Position numbers and translations under genes: made by a program. A stretch of 64,000 bases of DNA from Diphasiastrum complanatum. Taxonomy: Eukaryota; Streptophyta; Lycopodiopsida; Lycopodiales; Lycopodiaceae. The notes below the pieces were generated by a model that was not told the origin of the DNA, searched no databases, and saw nothing but the letters and a program-made list of their open reading frames with translations. The first letter of the stretch is position 1. The number at the start of each line of letters is the position of its first letter. Location: contig CM055097.1 of assembly GCA_029204225.1 (NCBI GenBank), positions 1,597,414 to 1,661,413 on the forward strand, read 5' to 3'. Positions 49,623 through 63,068 of this stretch are shown in pieces.

Positions 49623-50298
49623 TATGAAAAATTGCCTATGTTGGCAAATCTAGCCATGTAGAACTTTGTAAATATTGTGTATAATTGGGTTCCACACATG
49701 TAAGCCCAATATGCCATGTGGCAACCCACTCTTAATGTAGGTTAGGTCAAGTCAAGAGAGTTGGTCATGTCTATTTGGTGGTCATCCCTACTTTATAGGA
49801 CCTACACCTAAGTTTAAGGTGAGAATTTGACCAACTAGCTACCTACCAAGCATAACTCTAGGAATTAGGCTAGGGTTGCAAATTAGGGCAAGAGAGCCAA
49901 GTTAACTTTCTTATTACATGCTGGAAATCCACCTACCTTCACAAAGGAAGTCACTTTTGCTATGTATTCCAAGCTCCCATAGTGAGAAGATAGAATATTT
50001 TTGGAGCTCATTGGCAATTTCAAGCTAGTTCACTATGTACATTGAGTTTCTGTGATCCAAATGAAACCAAATCATTTCTCAGGTTGAAGGCCACAATACA
50101 GCCTATATTACATACGTGTGTTCTTGGATTTCAATGTTGATCAATGCTTTTGATTGTTAATGCTTGTTGTTGTCAAATTGCCAATCTAGATCAACTTTTT
50201 TGTGTCTAGTTTTTTGATAGACTGTTAAGCAAGCAGACAATCACTCTTGTGGATCTTTTGTAGATCCATTTATGGTCCTAAAGTATGGTACTTTCACA
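49623..50298 (+). mobile_element. 5' LTR
   Basis: Starts TATGAAAAATTGCC (the partner LTR has TGTGAAAAATTGCC, so the terminal TG is mutated here) and ends ACTTTCACA before the PBS. Confidence 0.9.
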
Positions 50299-50310
50299 TG
50301 GTATCAGAGC
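50299..50310 (+). promoter_or_regulatory. Primer-binding site, initiator tRNA-Met
   Basis: TGGTATCAGAGC followed by CAAGT, directly after the 5' LTR. Confidence 0.9.
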
Positions 50311-51099
50311 CAAGTACAAGAGCATAAGCCATTGATCTAATGCAAATCCATTTTTAGCAAGTTTTGGTTCTAAAAACTAGTATTGAGAGAGCAAGCTAGA
50401 ATCTTGATTTTGGTGAGGAGATTTGATCCCAAACTTGGTAGGGGTCCAAGTCCATATTGTCCACATGTGTGGGCACCTTTGAACCTTCATTTAATGCATG
50501 TTATTCATTTGATCCAAAGAAATTCAATTTGTAAGCTTTTGATGTAATTTTTGGTGGAAATCTTAGGATAAGCTACCAAGATTGAGTGCCATTGCTTAGA
50601 TTTGACATAGGGTCATGAAATATAATTAATCTAGGCTGAAATCAGGTCCTCTAAACTTGTTTTACAGGTCTTGAAAGTAAATAAAAAGTGTGAGGGAGAT
50701 ATAGTCATGTTATTGTCCAAAAATAGCCAAAATTGGCAAGATTTGATTGTAAGTAGATTTCAAATCATCTTATCTTCATTCCAACTTTGTGAGGGACTAG
50801 AATTGAGATTATAAGTCCATTTTTTGGATTAGAAATCTAATTTGAGTAAAACACTACAAAAGAGAGACCTTAGCGAGTTTCTAGAGACAATCAAATCCAT
50901 TTCTTGGCAAGATTTGTTTGAAAGTAGTTTTCACTTCGTCTCATCTTCATTCAAGCTTTGTGAGGGAGTGATAGAACTATGATTATAAGTCCATTTGTTG
51001 GAATAGAAATCAAATTTGAGTGAAACACTGCAAGTGTGAGACCTTTACGAGTTTCAAGTCAATCATATCTATTTCTTGTTTGTAGAAGTCACTAGTAAG

Positions 51100-52336
51100 A
51101 TGGGATCTGCTGGAGCATACCTTCTAGAAGCTAGTGAGAGATTGAACTATACAAATTATGCTATTTGGAAGGTTAGGATGGAGTCACTTTTGGTGCTCCA
51201 AGACCTTTATGAGCTCTTTATTGAAGATGAAGATGAACCTCTAGGTGCACAGGAGTTAGCTAGATACAAGAAGAGATCTAGGCTTGCACTTCATTGTGTG
51301 AAGACGAATGTGAGCAATGATTTGTTGAGAGAAGTATCAGCATGTACTAGTGTTAAAGAGGCTTGGGAGTCTTAAAAATCAATCTATGAATCTAGTAACA
51401 CTTCAAGAGTTCTCATGCTTAGGAATCAGATTCTGCAAAGCATGAAGAGAAGTGAGGAGAGTGACAAGATTATGTACTCAGAATCAAGTCTCTAAATAGG
51501 GAGTTGGCTTCCATTGGAGAGAAGATTCATGATGAAGAGCTTGTACAAATTGTTCTTAATGGTCTAGGAGATGACTTTGCAAATTTGGTCTAAAGTTTGC
51601 CATCCAAGACACTTTGCCAACTATAGAAAAACTTCACAATGTATTAGTGGCTGAAGAGTCTAGGATGCTCTACACCAAGGCAAGAATGAGTTCATTGTCT
51701 CTGTAGGATGGAGATGAGAAAGCCAATTTCTCATTCAAATGCAAAAAGAAGACCATTGGAAAGAAGAAGCATCCCAAGGAGGCCAAAGAAGAGGATAATG
51801 CATCAAGCTCAAAGGACAAGTCAAAGCAAAAATGCTTCTTTTGTGAAAAGAAGGGGCATTATGCATCCGAATGTTACAAGAGACTAAGAGAAAAAGAGAA
51901 GGAGGGCAAACAAGGCAACCTTGCATATGAAGAGGATGAAGATGAGGAGATCTCATCTTTGATGGCATCTACATCCACTCCAACAAGCAAAAGCAACTCA
52001 AAGGATACTTGTTGTATTGAAAGTGGGGCTAGCTCCCACATGACTTTCCAAAAGGACACATTCTCAACCTTACACTCTTTCAATGGTGCTACTAAATTTG
52101 TTTCTTTAGCAAATGATCAAGAGTGTAAAATAGATGGTATTGGCACCATCTCATTAAGTCTAGGATCTAGCAAAAGGATGGATCTAGACAATGTCCTTTT
52201 TGTACCATCAATTATCAAGAGCTTGCTTAGTGTTGGACAAATAATGGATGATGGTTTAGATGTTCACTTCAAACATGGAGTTTGTTCCATCATGAATAAT
52301 GATAATTGCATAGCAAATGGTGTTAAAACAAGGTAG
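51100..52336 (+). pseudogene. Copia gag and protease, interrupted
   Basis: Begins MGSAGAYLLEASERLNYTNY; IWKVRMESLLVLQDL and RYKKRSRLALHCVK follow. A TAA after KEAWES (about 51375) and later frame changes break gag. CFFCEKKGHYASEC (about 51835) is the CCHC knuckle. The protease site WIDSGAS has become CIESGASSHMT, so the catalytic Asp appears replaced by Glu. The frame stops at 52336, at the GRLFKLDA equivalent. Confidence 0.85.
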
Positions 52337-52472
52337 TTTGTTTAAGTTGGATGCTAAAATTGCTATGGAAAAAGAGGAAATCATTCATTCAAATGTACCA
52401 CTCTTTTTCTCATGTACCAAGTAGTGATGATAAGATGAATGAAACATTATTAGATGTTTATACAAGAGATGC

Positions 52473-52904
52473 TTGGATCATCCAATATCTTTTGTGAATG
52501 AAAGTGAAATCAACAACCTCAGTGTCAATGATCTTGCAAGGATTGAGGAGGAGCAACAAAGTGATGGAGATCTTGAGGATCCACCTCAAAGACCAAGTGC
52601 TCCAAGAAGATCCACAAAGGCAAGGGCTGAGCCTTCAAGGCTCACTTATCTTGGCAAAGGTAATCAAGGGGAAGATTCTCAACCATTCACTTTCAACACT
52701 TTTCTTACTTCAATGCTTGATGAACCATTTTGCTATGAGATCTACATGAGGCAAACCAAGGTATGCTATGAGAACTACATGAGGCAACTTGAGGGCCTCA
52801 TCAAAAAGGAAGTTGAAGATAAGATGTGTAATGACTCATTTGAGAACAAGTTTTTATGTCTTAGTGATCTAAATATTGTTATGAACCAATTAAGAATCAA
52901 ATGA
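52473..52904 (+). pseudogene. Copia pol remnant (pre-integrase, linker and RT scraps)
   Basis: LDHPISF (GAG-pre-integrase) is joined by deletion to VNDLARIEEEQQSDGDLEDP, PSAPRRSTKA and TSMLDEPFC (pre-RT linker). Two partial copies of an RT motif follow (YMRQTKVCYENYMRQLEGL). No palm or YVDD remains. The segment to 53510 is unrecognised and may be filler. Confidence 0.7.
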
Positions 52905-53522
52905 GTGCTCTCGGATTTTGGAAGAGCGAGAATGAGTTAGTCACTCATTGTTTTGAAAAATGTATTTTTTCTTTTGAAGAGGTGAATTGTAAGCTTCTTA
53001 TGAGAATAAGTGAAACATCCTTGAAGGACACTTATATCCATAAGCAAGTATGTAGCCTCATGAAGTTCAAGATCACTTGTAATTACAAGATTAGGAAAAT
53101 CATGCTTACTTTTAATGGTTTGTAGACTAGTCATTTTAGCATGATAAATATTGGTAATAGTAGCAAGTACATGTTTTGTGATCGATCAACATGATTTTCA
53201 CAAGACATGGAGACATCAGATTTCCTTCAAAGAGAAGAATAAAGATCAAGGAGGAGCAAGTTTCAAGTTCATGCATCTTCACTCAACATGGAAGAAATCA
53301 AGTGCAAAGGTGCAAGGAAGAATCAAGACTCTTCAATTCATCTTGGAGGAGATCAAGATCAAAGAAGCTCTATCTTGGATATGGTGATAGATCATGTCAT
53401 CATCTTTAGGGGCTCGTTAGTCATCTTCTAAACCTGAATGTAATTCATTTTTGATGTTAAGATTAGGTCTTAGAATTGTATATAGATACATTATTGTTTC
53501 CAAGGCTAGATTTGAGGAGGAG

Positions 53523-54204
53523 TGTGAAAAATTGCCTATGTTGGCATATTTAGCCATGTAGAACTTTATAAATATTGTGTATAATTGGGTTCCACACATG
53601 TAAAGCCAAGATGCCACGTGGAAACCCACTACCAATGTAGGTTAGGTCAAGTCAAGAGAGTTGGTCATGTCTATTTGGTGGTCATCCCTACTTTATAGGA
53701 CCTACACCTAAGTTTAAGGTGAAAATTTGACCAACTAGCTACCTACCAAGCATAACTCTAGGAATTAGGCTAGCGTTGCAAATTAGGGCAAGAAAACCAA
53801 GTTAACTTCCTTATTACATGCTGGAAATCCACCTAATTTCAAAAAGGAAGTCACTTTTGCTATTTATTCCAAGCTCCCATAGTGAGAAGATAAAATATTT
53901 TTGGAGCTTATTGGCAATCTCAAGCTAGTTCACTATGTACATTTTTGTGATCCAAATGAAACCAAATCAATTTCTACTTGTTTCTCAGGTTGAAGTCCGT
54001 ACTACAACCTGTATTACATACATGTGTTCTCGTATTTAAATGTTGATCAATGCTTTTGATTGTTAATGCTTGTTGTTTGTCAAATTGCCAATCTAGATCA
54101 ACTTCTTGTGTCTAGTTTTTTGATAGACTATTAAGCAAGCAGACAATCACTCTTGTGGATCTTTTGTAGATCCATTTATGGTCCTAAAGTATAGTACTTT
54201 CACA
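53523..54204 (+). mobile_element. 3' LTR
   Basis: TGTGAAAAATTGCC to ACTTTCACA, directly after a GAGGAGGAG polypurine tract. Collinear with 49623-50298 with scattered substitutions and small indels. Confidence 0.9.
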
Positions 54205-54209
54205 TCAAG

Positions 54210-54700
54210 TACAAGTTAGATCCTTGATAGAGGATGCCAAAAAATCTAGTAGAAGAGACATATCTAAGCACTCTCTTGGCACTTTTCCAATGATGTGTCA
54301 AAGGACCTTGCATATATTGACTTAACTTGCTTACGCTATAACTCAAATCTGGTCTAGTGATTGTCAAATAGATTAATTAGCTTCCCAAAGAGTGTGATGT
54401 CCTCAACGGATGATTCATCACAATCATTAGTAACTTTACAAACTTGCTCCATAGGGGTGTCAATCCCCTTACAATCTTTCATGCAATGGAAGTAGCATAC
54501 TTTGATTGACTTATAAAAGTAAAATCACTAACTCTAGTAACTTTTATTCCAAGTATGAACTTAAAAAGTCCTAGATCTACCATCTTGAATTCACTAGACA
54601 AAGAAGCTTTAACATTTCTTATGCTTTCACCATCCCGTTCCCCAAGAGCTTAACCCCTTCACGTTCATGCAAGGAAAACTCAGAACCCACAAGCCGCGAC
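54210..54700 (-). pseudogene. Copia RT C-terminal and connection region (outer element)
   Basis: The minus strand reads SSEFKMVDLGLFKFILGIKV and, after breaks, YLTITRPDLSYSVSKLSQYM and HHWKSAKRVLRYV, then LYQGSNLY up to the nested insertion. Stops are present. Confidence 0.75.
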
Positions 54701-54789
54701 AGATATGGTTTGTTCAAAGATTTTATCCTTAGGACATATTCTTGTCCATTTTCTCCAGTACTTCCCCTCATGTTTTGCAAGATCAAGTT

Positions 54790-55107
54790 TCATAGCATAA
54801 GCACTCTTGAAGTGTTATTGGATTCATAAATGCTCTTTAGTGAATCCCAAGCCTCTTTTGATGAGGCACAAGAAGCCACCTCTTTCAAGAGGTCATTGCT
54901 TACATTCAACTTTAAGCAATGTAAGGCTAATCTAGCCCTCTTCTTGTATTTTAATTGTTCTTGGGCAGCTTGAGGCTCCTCCTCAACTCCTAAAACAATA
55001 ATAAAGAGATCATGGATCAAAGTAGTGATTCCATCCTCACTTTCCAAATGAAATAGTTTGTGGAAGTTAGTTTCTGAGTAGATTCTACCAAATATCCACC
55101 CATGGAT
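54790..55107 (-). pseudogene. Copia gag fragment (outer element)
   Basis: Begins MGGYLVESTQKLTSTNYFIW, then after a frame change RYKKRARLALHCLKLN-like sequence (here KYKKRARLALHCLK), SKEAWDSLKSIYESNNTSRV. It is joined by deletion to the RT region below 54700. Confidence 0.75.
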
Positions 55108-55691
55108 GACATTGTGAATAAGCCTATGAGATGCACAAAGACCTCTTGATAATGAGTGATCTAAGATAGATTTCTATCTTTCCAAGAAGCTTCTAATCTC
55201 AGCCCAATCAACCTAATTCAACTTGGATGATGGTATAATAGATCTACTTCAAATATCCTACAAGTCACTCCTCCAAAATATTGGTTCTAGTACAATTTTG
55301 ATTGATATCTCACACACACTTAAGATCTGAACAAATCAGCCTTATAGATCTGACCTAATGCTTCAAAATAAAGTTCTTCAATGAATCAAAACACTATTTG
55401 ATCATTAACATTCAATAGATTGAACCTAGATCTAGACAATGCACCAAAAACCTTTGAATTTTGGACTAGTATGTACATTTTTGGGTCAAAAACACTAAAG
55501 GAAGTTAATTTGGAGGTTTTTGTACGGTTTCACACATGTGGACAGTACATCAGTAGCTCACAAATTGATCTTGACCAAAAATATTGATAGTACCTATCTC
55601 CTTGAACTCGCACTCTCAAGTAAGGCTAAAAAAAAACTCATTGTCAATGATTTCACAAGATTCATTAATCATTAGATCACTCTTAGACTTG

Positions 55692-55703
55692 GCTATGATA
55701 CCA
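55692..55703 (-). promoter_or_regulatory. Mutated primer-binding site (outer element)
   Basis: The minus strand reads TGGTATCATAGC, one base off the initiator-Met PBS, next to an LTR end GAAAATTGACA. Confidence 0.75.
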
Positions 55704-56330
55704 TGTCAATTTTCAAAAAAAAAAGGACAATTATGATTGTACTAATCAATTATTAAGAGTTATTGATTGCTTAATCCAATGATCTATCAAGTTCTAGGTG
55801 TTAGATCTTGATCTAGATGAATGATTTAAGCAAGAGCAATGGATCAAATGATTAAAATCTTAGAGGAGCAGCCTCACACATGTGGAGGACAGTACCTGTA
55901 TGGCCCTATAAACAAAGATTAAAGTACTCAAGCTTAGAAATGCATTCCAGTCACAAAAACACAAGACAAATGTGGAAAATACAAGCAAAACTAGAAATTG
56001 ACAATGTCTCATCATCGTCTCATTGATTTAGTTGATCCCTTTATAGATCAAGTACATCCACAAGCTGTGTACTGTCCAGCATGCCTTCACACGTGTGAAG
56101 AGTGCCTAGTCATCCAGATCCACCAATGGCAGCCATATGTGCTCATTTCCCAAAGTTGACTATTCTCTTTGGCTAGAAAACAAAAAGCTAGTCCTCCACA
56201 TTTATAGGAATACTCCTTATAAAATAGGATCTAATGGAATCTTCCTATCTTATCATCTAGAAGCTTATCCACACGTGTGAATGTTATCTTGACATGTGTG
56301 AGTAATTGTCGGAAAGTGGTGTGCAGAAAA
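55704..56330 (-). mobile_element. 5' LTR of the outer Copia element
   Basis: Matches the truncated LTR at 49097-49402 over its inner half. It carries two CACACGTGTG palindromes (about 56091 and 56271). Its outer boundary is uncertain because it abuts another LTR. Confidence 0.65.
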
Positions 56331-56333
56331 TAG

Positions 56334-57586
<1,253 letters not shown>

Positions 57587-57593
57587 CTCCCCC

Positions 57594-57881
57594 TTACTCT
57601 AAATCCTTGAATGCCTTGACCTTCAAACTTAGTTCTACACAGAATCTTCTGTGTGACTCCAAACTTAATGCTTTGGTAAAAACATTTGTTGTCATATCTT
57701 GCGTTCTACAATACTGCAATCTGACCTCTTCATTGAGAACTTTGCTTCTAATGAAATGATACTTGAGTTCAATGTGCTTACTCCTGGAATGAAATCTAGG
57801 GTGGCTAATAAAGCGATGGTTAAGTTTAGAGCACCGTTGTCTATGAAATAGATAATATTTCTCTCTAATGATATTTGACAT
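57594..57881 (-). pseudogene. Copia RNase H C-terminus
   Basis: FHSRSKHIELKYHFIRSKVL, RLQYCRTQDMTTNVFTKALS and a final KVKAFKDLE before the PPT. This is the canonical Copia end (NP.FH.RSKHI...HF.RE.V...DIFTKAL). Upstream RNase H is lost past about 57890. Confidence 0.85.
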
Positions 57882-57889
57882 ATTCCCTA

Positions 57890-60600
57890 GGTTTTGTTAA
57901 AAATCACTAATTTTTGTACTTAACAAAGAAACATGAACTTCTTGTTTGATATCTAAAAGCAATTTTACTAAGATGAAAACAAAACAAGTTACAAAATCTC
58001 AACCAAAAATCTAAATCTTACTAAAAAATATATTCTCTCTATTCCAATAATTATTGTACAAAAGACTTTTGTAAAAGGATCAAATTTCTAAACTTTTTCT
58101 TCCATTCAAGAAGAACTACACACAAGAAAATTCAATAAGAGTTCATAATGTCAAAACTCAAACTTGTAATTTTTTGCCGTTGTGTTTTTTGAACAAGTTA
58201 TATGAAAACTTGATACAAGGTATCCCAAAATGAAATGGTTAGATATAAGTGATAATATAAACATTTAAGCAACAAGACTCCTTTAAGTAAATGTTCGAAT
58301 AAAAACGTTTACTTTTCTTTGAGCTAGTTGTTTGATCTCATGGATTGAGTTGCATTTTTTGGTGCCCATCTTTTGAGCATTTTTGTTTACCTCCCATCCC
58401 AAATATCCAATGCAAGATTGAAATGATTTTATTAAGTGTGATTGTTCTTATACAATGTATCTAAATGACAACATCTTTTACCAATAACTACTATAATCTA
58501 GCTAACTTAGTATTATTTGCAAAGGTTTTGACCTAAACATATCTATTTTTTATATGCCTCAAAAATTTATTCAAAAAAAAAAAAACAATGCCTAAAGAAG
58601 GGAAAAATGGAGCATTAATTTGCAATCAAAGAATATTTTAGAACCAAATTGTGCATTACATTGTACTAGGACTTATGTATAAAAATGTGCAAAATTAGGT
58701 GAAACCTAACTCGAGAGCACAAGGTTCTAAATATGTCAACAGAGGAGCAAACAGAGCCATATTAACCAATTTTTAGCTTGTGCTTTTAGAGTCACTATTA
58801 TATTGAAAAGTTTATTACACATACATTTCAGTGTTAATATTGTGTACTAATAAGCTTCCACCAATTGGTTATTGTATGATGCACCTCAATATGAATATGC
58901 TCATCATATTCGCCATTGTCATTTGATTTGTTAGAACCTACTTCCTAGATATTAACATTTGCTCTTTGTAGTACACTATACTTGCAATGCCTATCAAACA
59001 ATCATTATCCTTGCAATCAATTTTTCTTGTCTTTGTATTTATTAGCTTCTTGACATACACTATCCAAAAGCTTGATATATTTTAAGTGCACCCAAGAAAT
59101 CTAAATTAAAATATTGTCTAGATTTGTTCCAATCATACATGAATAGTGTAAGGCTTTAGGGTTTTGGGAGTAGGGCGTCACATTTTTGAGACTTCTACAT
59201 GGCATAAGCTTATATTGTTGACTTTGACAAATTTGGCATCATATTTTTCCACCGATTTGAATAACATGCAGTGGACTTGCTTATTCACCATAATGGTAGT
59301 AACGAAATGAAAGACTATAAAAACCTTATATCACAACAGACTCATATCATTCTCCTAATAATCAGAACTGAGTAATTATCACAATGACCATTTTCATTGA
59401 TGATAAAACTCACATGTCACATTCTCATTACTCACTCTTATACCAATACGTCAGGACTATGATTGGGTTGGGCAAAGAAGGTTCAAAATGAACTTCAAAC
59501 CATTTTAGGACTCCATTCTTACCCCCATATGATGAGTCATGATGAGTATTTTTTTTAAAACAATTTATTGAATTTGCTCGTAATTATTTGTAAAAGGCCA
59601 ATCATCATAAAAATAACACAATTATATATGTTCCTATTGAGATTTTGGATATTGAAGCTCCAAATTTTGTGTGTCTTTTTTATAAAATGTTTATATTCTG
59701 GCTAAAAATTCTAAGATAATCAATTTTTGTTGTTGTTATTGCAAAGATTCCACTTAGAACTAGTAACTTTTTATACGATCTTTACAAGAGAAACCAGTTT
59801 GGAGGTGTTGGGCTCCTAGCATCTATATTCCATGTGTAGAAAAGGATTAGAGCCTAAGTCTTCATCTCTACAAGTGACAATCTTATCTAGCTATGGTGGG
59901 AGATAAGGGTCAAATTGTCAAGTTGTTTTTTAAATGGATGTAGCATGTGAAATTTTTAACTAAATCTTAAAAAATGGATAATCTACAACACTACCTATAT
60001 CTTACACATCGGAAGTTCAAGACCTAACAAGTGTATATCAGCAAAGTTAAGGCAACTATAACAAACAAATGTATGATCTGAGTGACTAGTTAGGTGGGCT
60101 TTCAAAAAGCTTAGTAATTTGGAATAGTTTTACTTGTTAGTAAAATCATTTTTTTAACTGCAAACGTTTGGTTCATACTTTTATATGTACACAATCCTAT
60201 CAACATCATTTTTTATGCCTTAAGGAATGGCAAAAAGAGCTCATATTGTTTGTGATATTGCATCTAATCGTTGTTGTAAATAAATAATTGCAATTTGAAT
60301 TTTGATTAATTCTTGTTTTCACTTAGCTCTTTAATCATCAATACTAGAAAACAATTTCACATAAGAGAGACTATTTACGGTCTGCAAAACTACTCTGTTG
60401 TGTTTCACAATCTATGCAAACTCCAATATTTTTATATGAAGTAGAGTGGTAAGCCAGGCAACCAATGCAAGTAGAAACTTTTCAACAAAAACATTGTGTG
60501 CTCTAGGAAATGATTGCAAATTTGTCAAGTGTATTCTTTATCTTTTCGAACTTTCCAGCACGAGAATGCACTTACGAGTGAATATGATTGAAGTTTTCAG
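57890..60600. other. AT-rich spacer or intron, no gene recognised
   Basis: If the NTH1 exon at 60601 belongs to a live gene, part of this is intron. No upstream NTH1 exon (the SSQTKD region) was recognised. Confidence 0.4.
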
Positions 60601-60738
60601 GTTGGTTTCTATAAAAGAAAAGCTACGTATTTGAAGAAAGTGGCAGAATTATGTCATGAAAAACATAATGGAGATATCCCAATGACATTGCAAGAACTGC
60701 TGCTACTACCAGGAGTCGGTCCCAAGATGGCTCACCTG
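60601..60738 (+). CDS. NTH1: Endonuclease III homologue (NTH1), single internal exon
   Basis: A bifunctional DNA glycosylase/AP lyase that removes oxidised pyrimidines in base-excision repair. The exon has a TTTTCAG acceptor, 46 codons and a CTG|gtatga donor. It begins [20 protein letters not shown], then KHNGDIP, and ends [14 protein letters not shown]. This matches the plant NTH1 segment ending in the helix-hairpin-helix; the K in GPKMA corresponds to the catalytic Lys (K120 in E. coli Nth). Preceding exons and the next one (H.aW, VDTHVHR, then the 4Fe-4S cysteines) were not found in the window. It may be part of a gene with long introns, or an isolated fragment. Confidence 0.85.
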
Positions 60739-62085
60739 GTATGAATGTGCTAATTTATTATGTGTTTCTACTCCTGTGGTTTCAATATATATCATGTTGT
60801 AGAAATAAGCAACACTGTGATTAGCAGAACTTTGGCCATATCGTTACATCAAGAATTTTAGATTCTGGAATGAGTCTTTGGTAAGCAGAAAGAGGGTTAC
60901 ACATGCTACTGATTTTGTAAGTAAACGCTAAAATTGAAAACTGCTATGTTCGTAAGGCATCAAAGAAACCTTGTTTGATATTGTAGGATTTGTAGCAGGA
61001 TCAGATTAAAACTGTCACTAGTAAAAGCATCATTTACCTCTTGATCCTACTATAATGACATGTTATTGTTGTCTGGAAGTGACATCTTTTTCATTGGGGG
61101 TTACAATTATGACCTACAACTAACAACAAAATGTACGAAAATTGATAGAATGTCACATCCTTTGTCAAGTTCGCAGGGCAAGCAAACCTATTAGATTTTT
61201 GCAGTCTATGCTTATTAGGGTAGATGGGAAAATATTTTTGCATGTATTTGATTATTGAACTAATAAGGGCCCAAGGGACTATTAGATTGCTAGTAACAGA
61301 CCAATTAATCAAAGTAGCTTAGCTTAATGTAATTATCAATTGCAATAGTGGTTGAGCTCTTTGATGCAAAACATGGTGATAACTTTGGACTTTTTGAATC
61401 CCGTAATCTACAGTACAGATATCCCATGCCCATATCATAGCCAGGTGTTCGTCAAGTTGGGAACACAATCATGAATGAGTAACGGGAAGCATCCACCAAC
61501 ACATGGGCACACTGAGACCATCAACCATATGTATTTTAAGCACATTTTTCTTAATGCAAACATGTGTAGAATAACTTCTCTAACAAAACTACTCGTGATT
61601 AAAAGAAAAAATATCCATTAGAATTTCTTAATAGTTGAATTATGGTTGAGGCCAGTTAGCCCAACAACCATAAAAATCTTTACAGTTTACCTAGGGATGC
61701 AAATTTTATGACTCAAATCTAAGATAGGCTAGTCGTAGATCAACAAAATCACTACTAATTTTTTTTGCAATTTTCCTCTAAGTTATTATGATAGTAAAAA
61801 AAATACTAGCAATCTTGAGTACAAAGATCTTAAGCTCACGAGCATTTGTGTCAAGAACCAAACTAAAATCCAAAGATAAATGCAAGCACAGACAAGTAGA
61901 GGAGAAAATAAATCCACTAACACACACTGCTCTATTATCAAAATAAAGGTACATCACTATAGGAGATAAAAGATTAGGGCTTTGATAGGTATAATAGTCT
62001 AGAGTAAAATTTCAATCCCTTTACTTAGAAAAGAGAGTTTGGCCTTTTTGAAGCCTTGTCTTATATTGTATATCAAAATTCAATA
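60739..62085. other. Downstream of NTH1 exon, nothing recognised
   Basis: Probably NTH1 intron or intergenic. I looked for the AVDTH-type exon on the plus strand and did not see it. Confidence 0.4.
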
Positions 62086-62089
62086 GACA

Positions 62090-63018
62090 TTTTTAAATGA
62101 AAAATATGCATAAAAAGAGAGAGCTGATATGGACACGATCTGGTTTTCTCAGTGCATTGAACTATGCCTATCAATTCAAGCTCAGCCTTGATTCATACTT
62201 TGAAATCGTCAGAATCTATGTAATTGATTTCGTAGCCAAACACGAATTAATTGTAATGTGCGAAAGCAAAAGGAATCATCATGAGCATATTAAAAGCATG
62301 CAACCTTCAACATCAAACAATTACATTCAATCTATAACTTGTTTATTTGCAAAGAAAATCAGACGTAACATAGAAATTGTGTATTGACACGAGACGATAT
62401 CTCTTGGGCATAGCTTGATTAAAGTTGCAAGAGAGTGCACACCACATTCAATCTATTGACGTATGTCCATTTTGCATCTATGTGTCTTATTTATATCTAT
62501 ACAATCTAATTACAATGCATAATTAAAAGAATAACTTAGTCCATAATGTCAGTCGTGAGCCTTTGTAGTTGCACGTCAATGTTTGCCAAAACTACTCATA
62601 GGATCTTCGTTAGAGACGTCGTCTTATGTCGTTGCTCATAGGTTTTCATACTCAGTTTGTAATGCCTCGTAACAACTTTTCTTATGGACTCCTTACAGGT
62701 CACAAGTTCCTTATGACTCATGAATTTCGTTGCGGCCCCTTTGCTCCTTTTGAGCTCTTTATGGAGATGATCGTGATGCCTCATAAGATAAAACCTTACT
62801 GTTTCCTTTACGAGTTACTTAAGAGTTCCTTGTAGACTCTTTACGGGAACTTGCAGCGACCATTATGACTCATAATAGGAAGCCTTTGGGGTTCCTTATG
62901 AGTTGTTTACGGGTAGTCATTGCATAAATTGATGAAGATAAAAGACTTCAAATTGTAAGGACAACATGAATGGAACTAGATTAGCTTACAAAATCAAAGA
63001 GAAGAGATAAATCAAACA
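62090..63018 (-). mobile_element. 3' LTR-like block of the second Copia family
   Basis: Begins on the minus strand with TGTTTGATTTATC after a G-rich PPT. The inner part resembles 56334-57586 but lacks the long GA array. Confidence 0.5.
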
Positions 63019-63031
63019 CCCCCCCCCCCCC
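63019..63031 (-). promoter_or_regulatory. Polypurine tract, run of 13 G on the minus strand
   Basis: C13 on the plus strand between an RNase H remnant and an LTR start. It occupies the position of the GGGGGAG tract in the sister element. Confidence 0.65.
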
Positions 63032-63068
63032 ACTTAATCTGGATCCATGAATGCCTTGACTAACAAAT

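Larger units (their letters stand above)
49623..54204 (+). mobile_element. Complete but decayed Copia LTR element with TSD TCAAG
   Basis: 5' LTR 49623-50298, PBS 50299-50310, gag from about 51100, CCHC knuckle and protease to 52336, a rearranged pol remnant 52473-52904, PPT TTGAGGAGGAG just before 53523, and 3' LTR 53523-54204. TCAAG flanks both sides (49618-49622 and 54205-54209). LTR lengths are 676 and 682 bp and they are nearly alike. Most of integrase, RT and RNase H is deleted, so it must have been mobilised in trans or decayed after insertion. Confidence 0.9.
49097..56330 (-). mobile_element. Copia element, minus strand, split by a nested insertion
   Basis: 5' LTR about 56330-55704, PBS variant TGGTATCATAGC at 55703-55692, gag 55107-54790, an internal deletion, RT thumb to RNase H 54700-54210, interruption by 49623-54204, the rest of RNase H 49617-49403, and 3' LTR fragment 49402-49097. 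Across the insertion, one copy of TCAAG restores a continuous frame from a YQGSNLY segment to a YFAGDKMDQRFISAF segment. Most of gag-pol and the inner part of the 3' LTR are missing, so it is non-autonomous. The 5' outer boundary is approximate. Confidence 0.75.
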
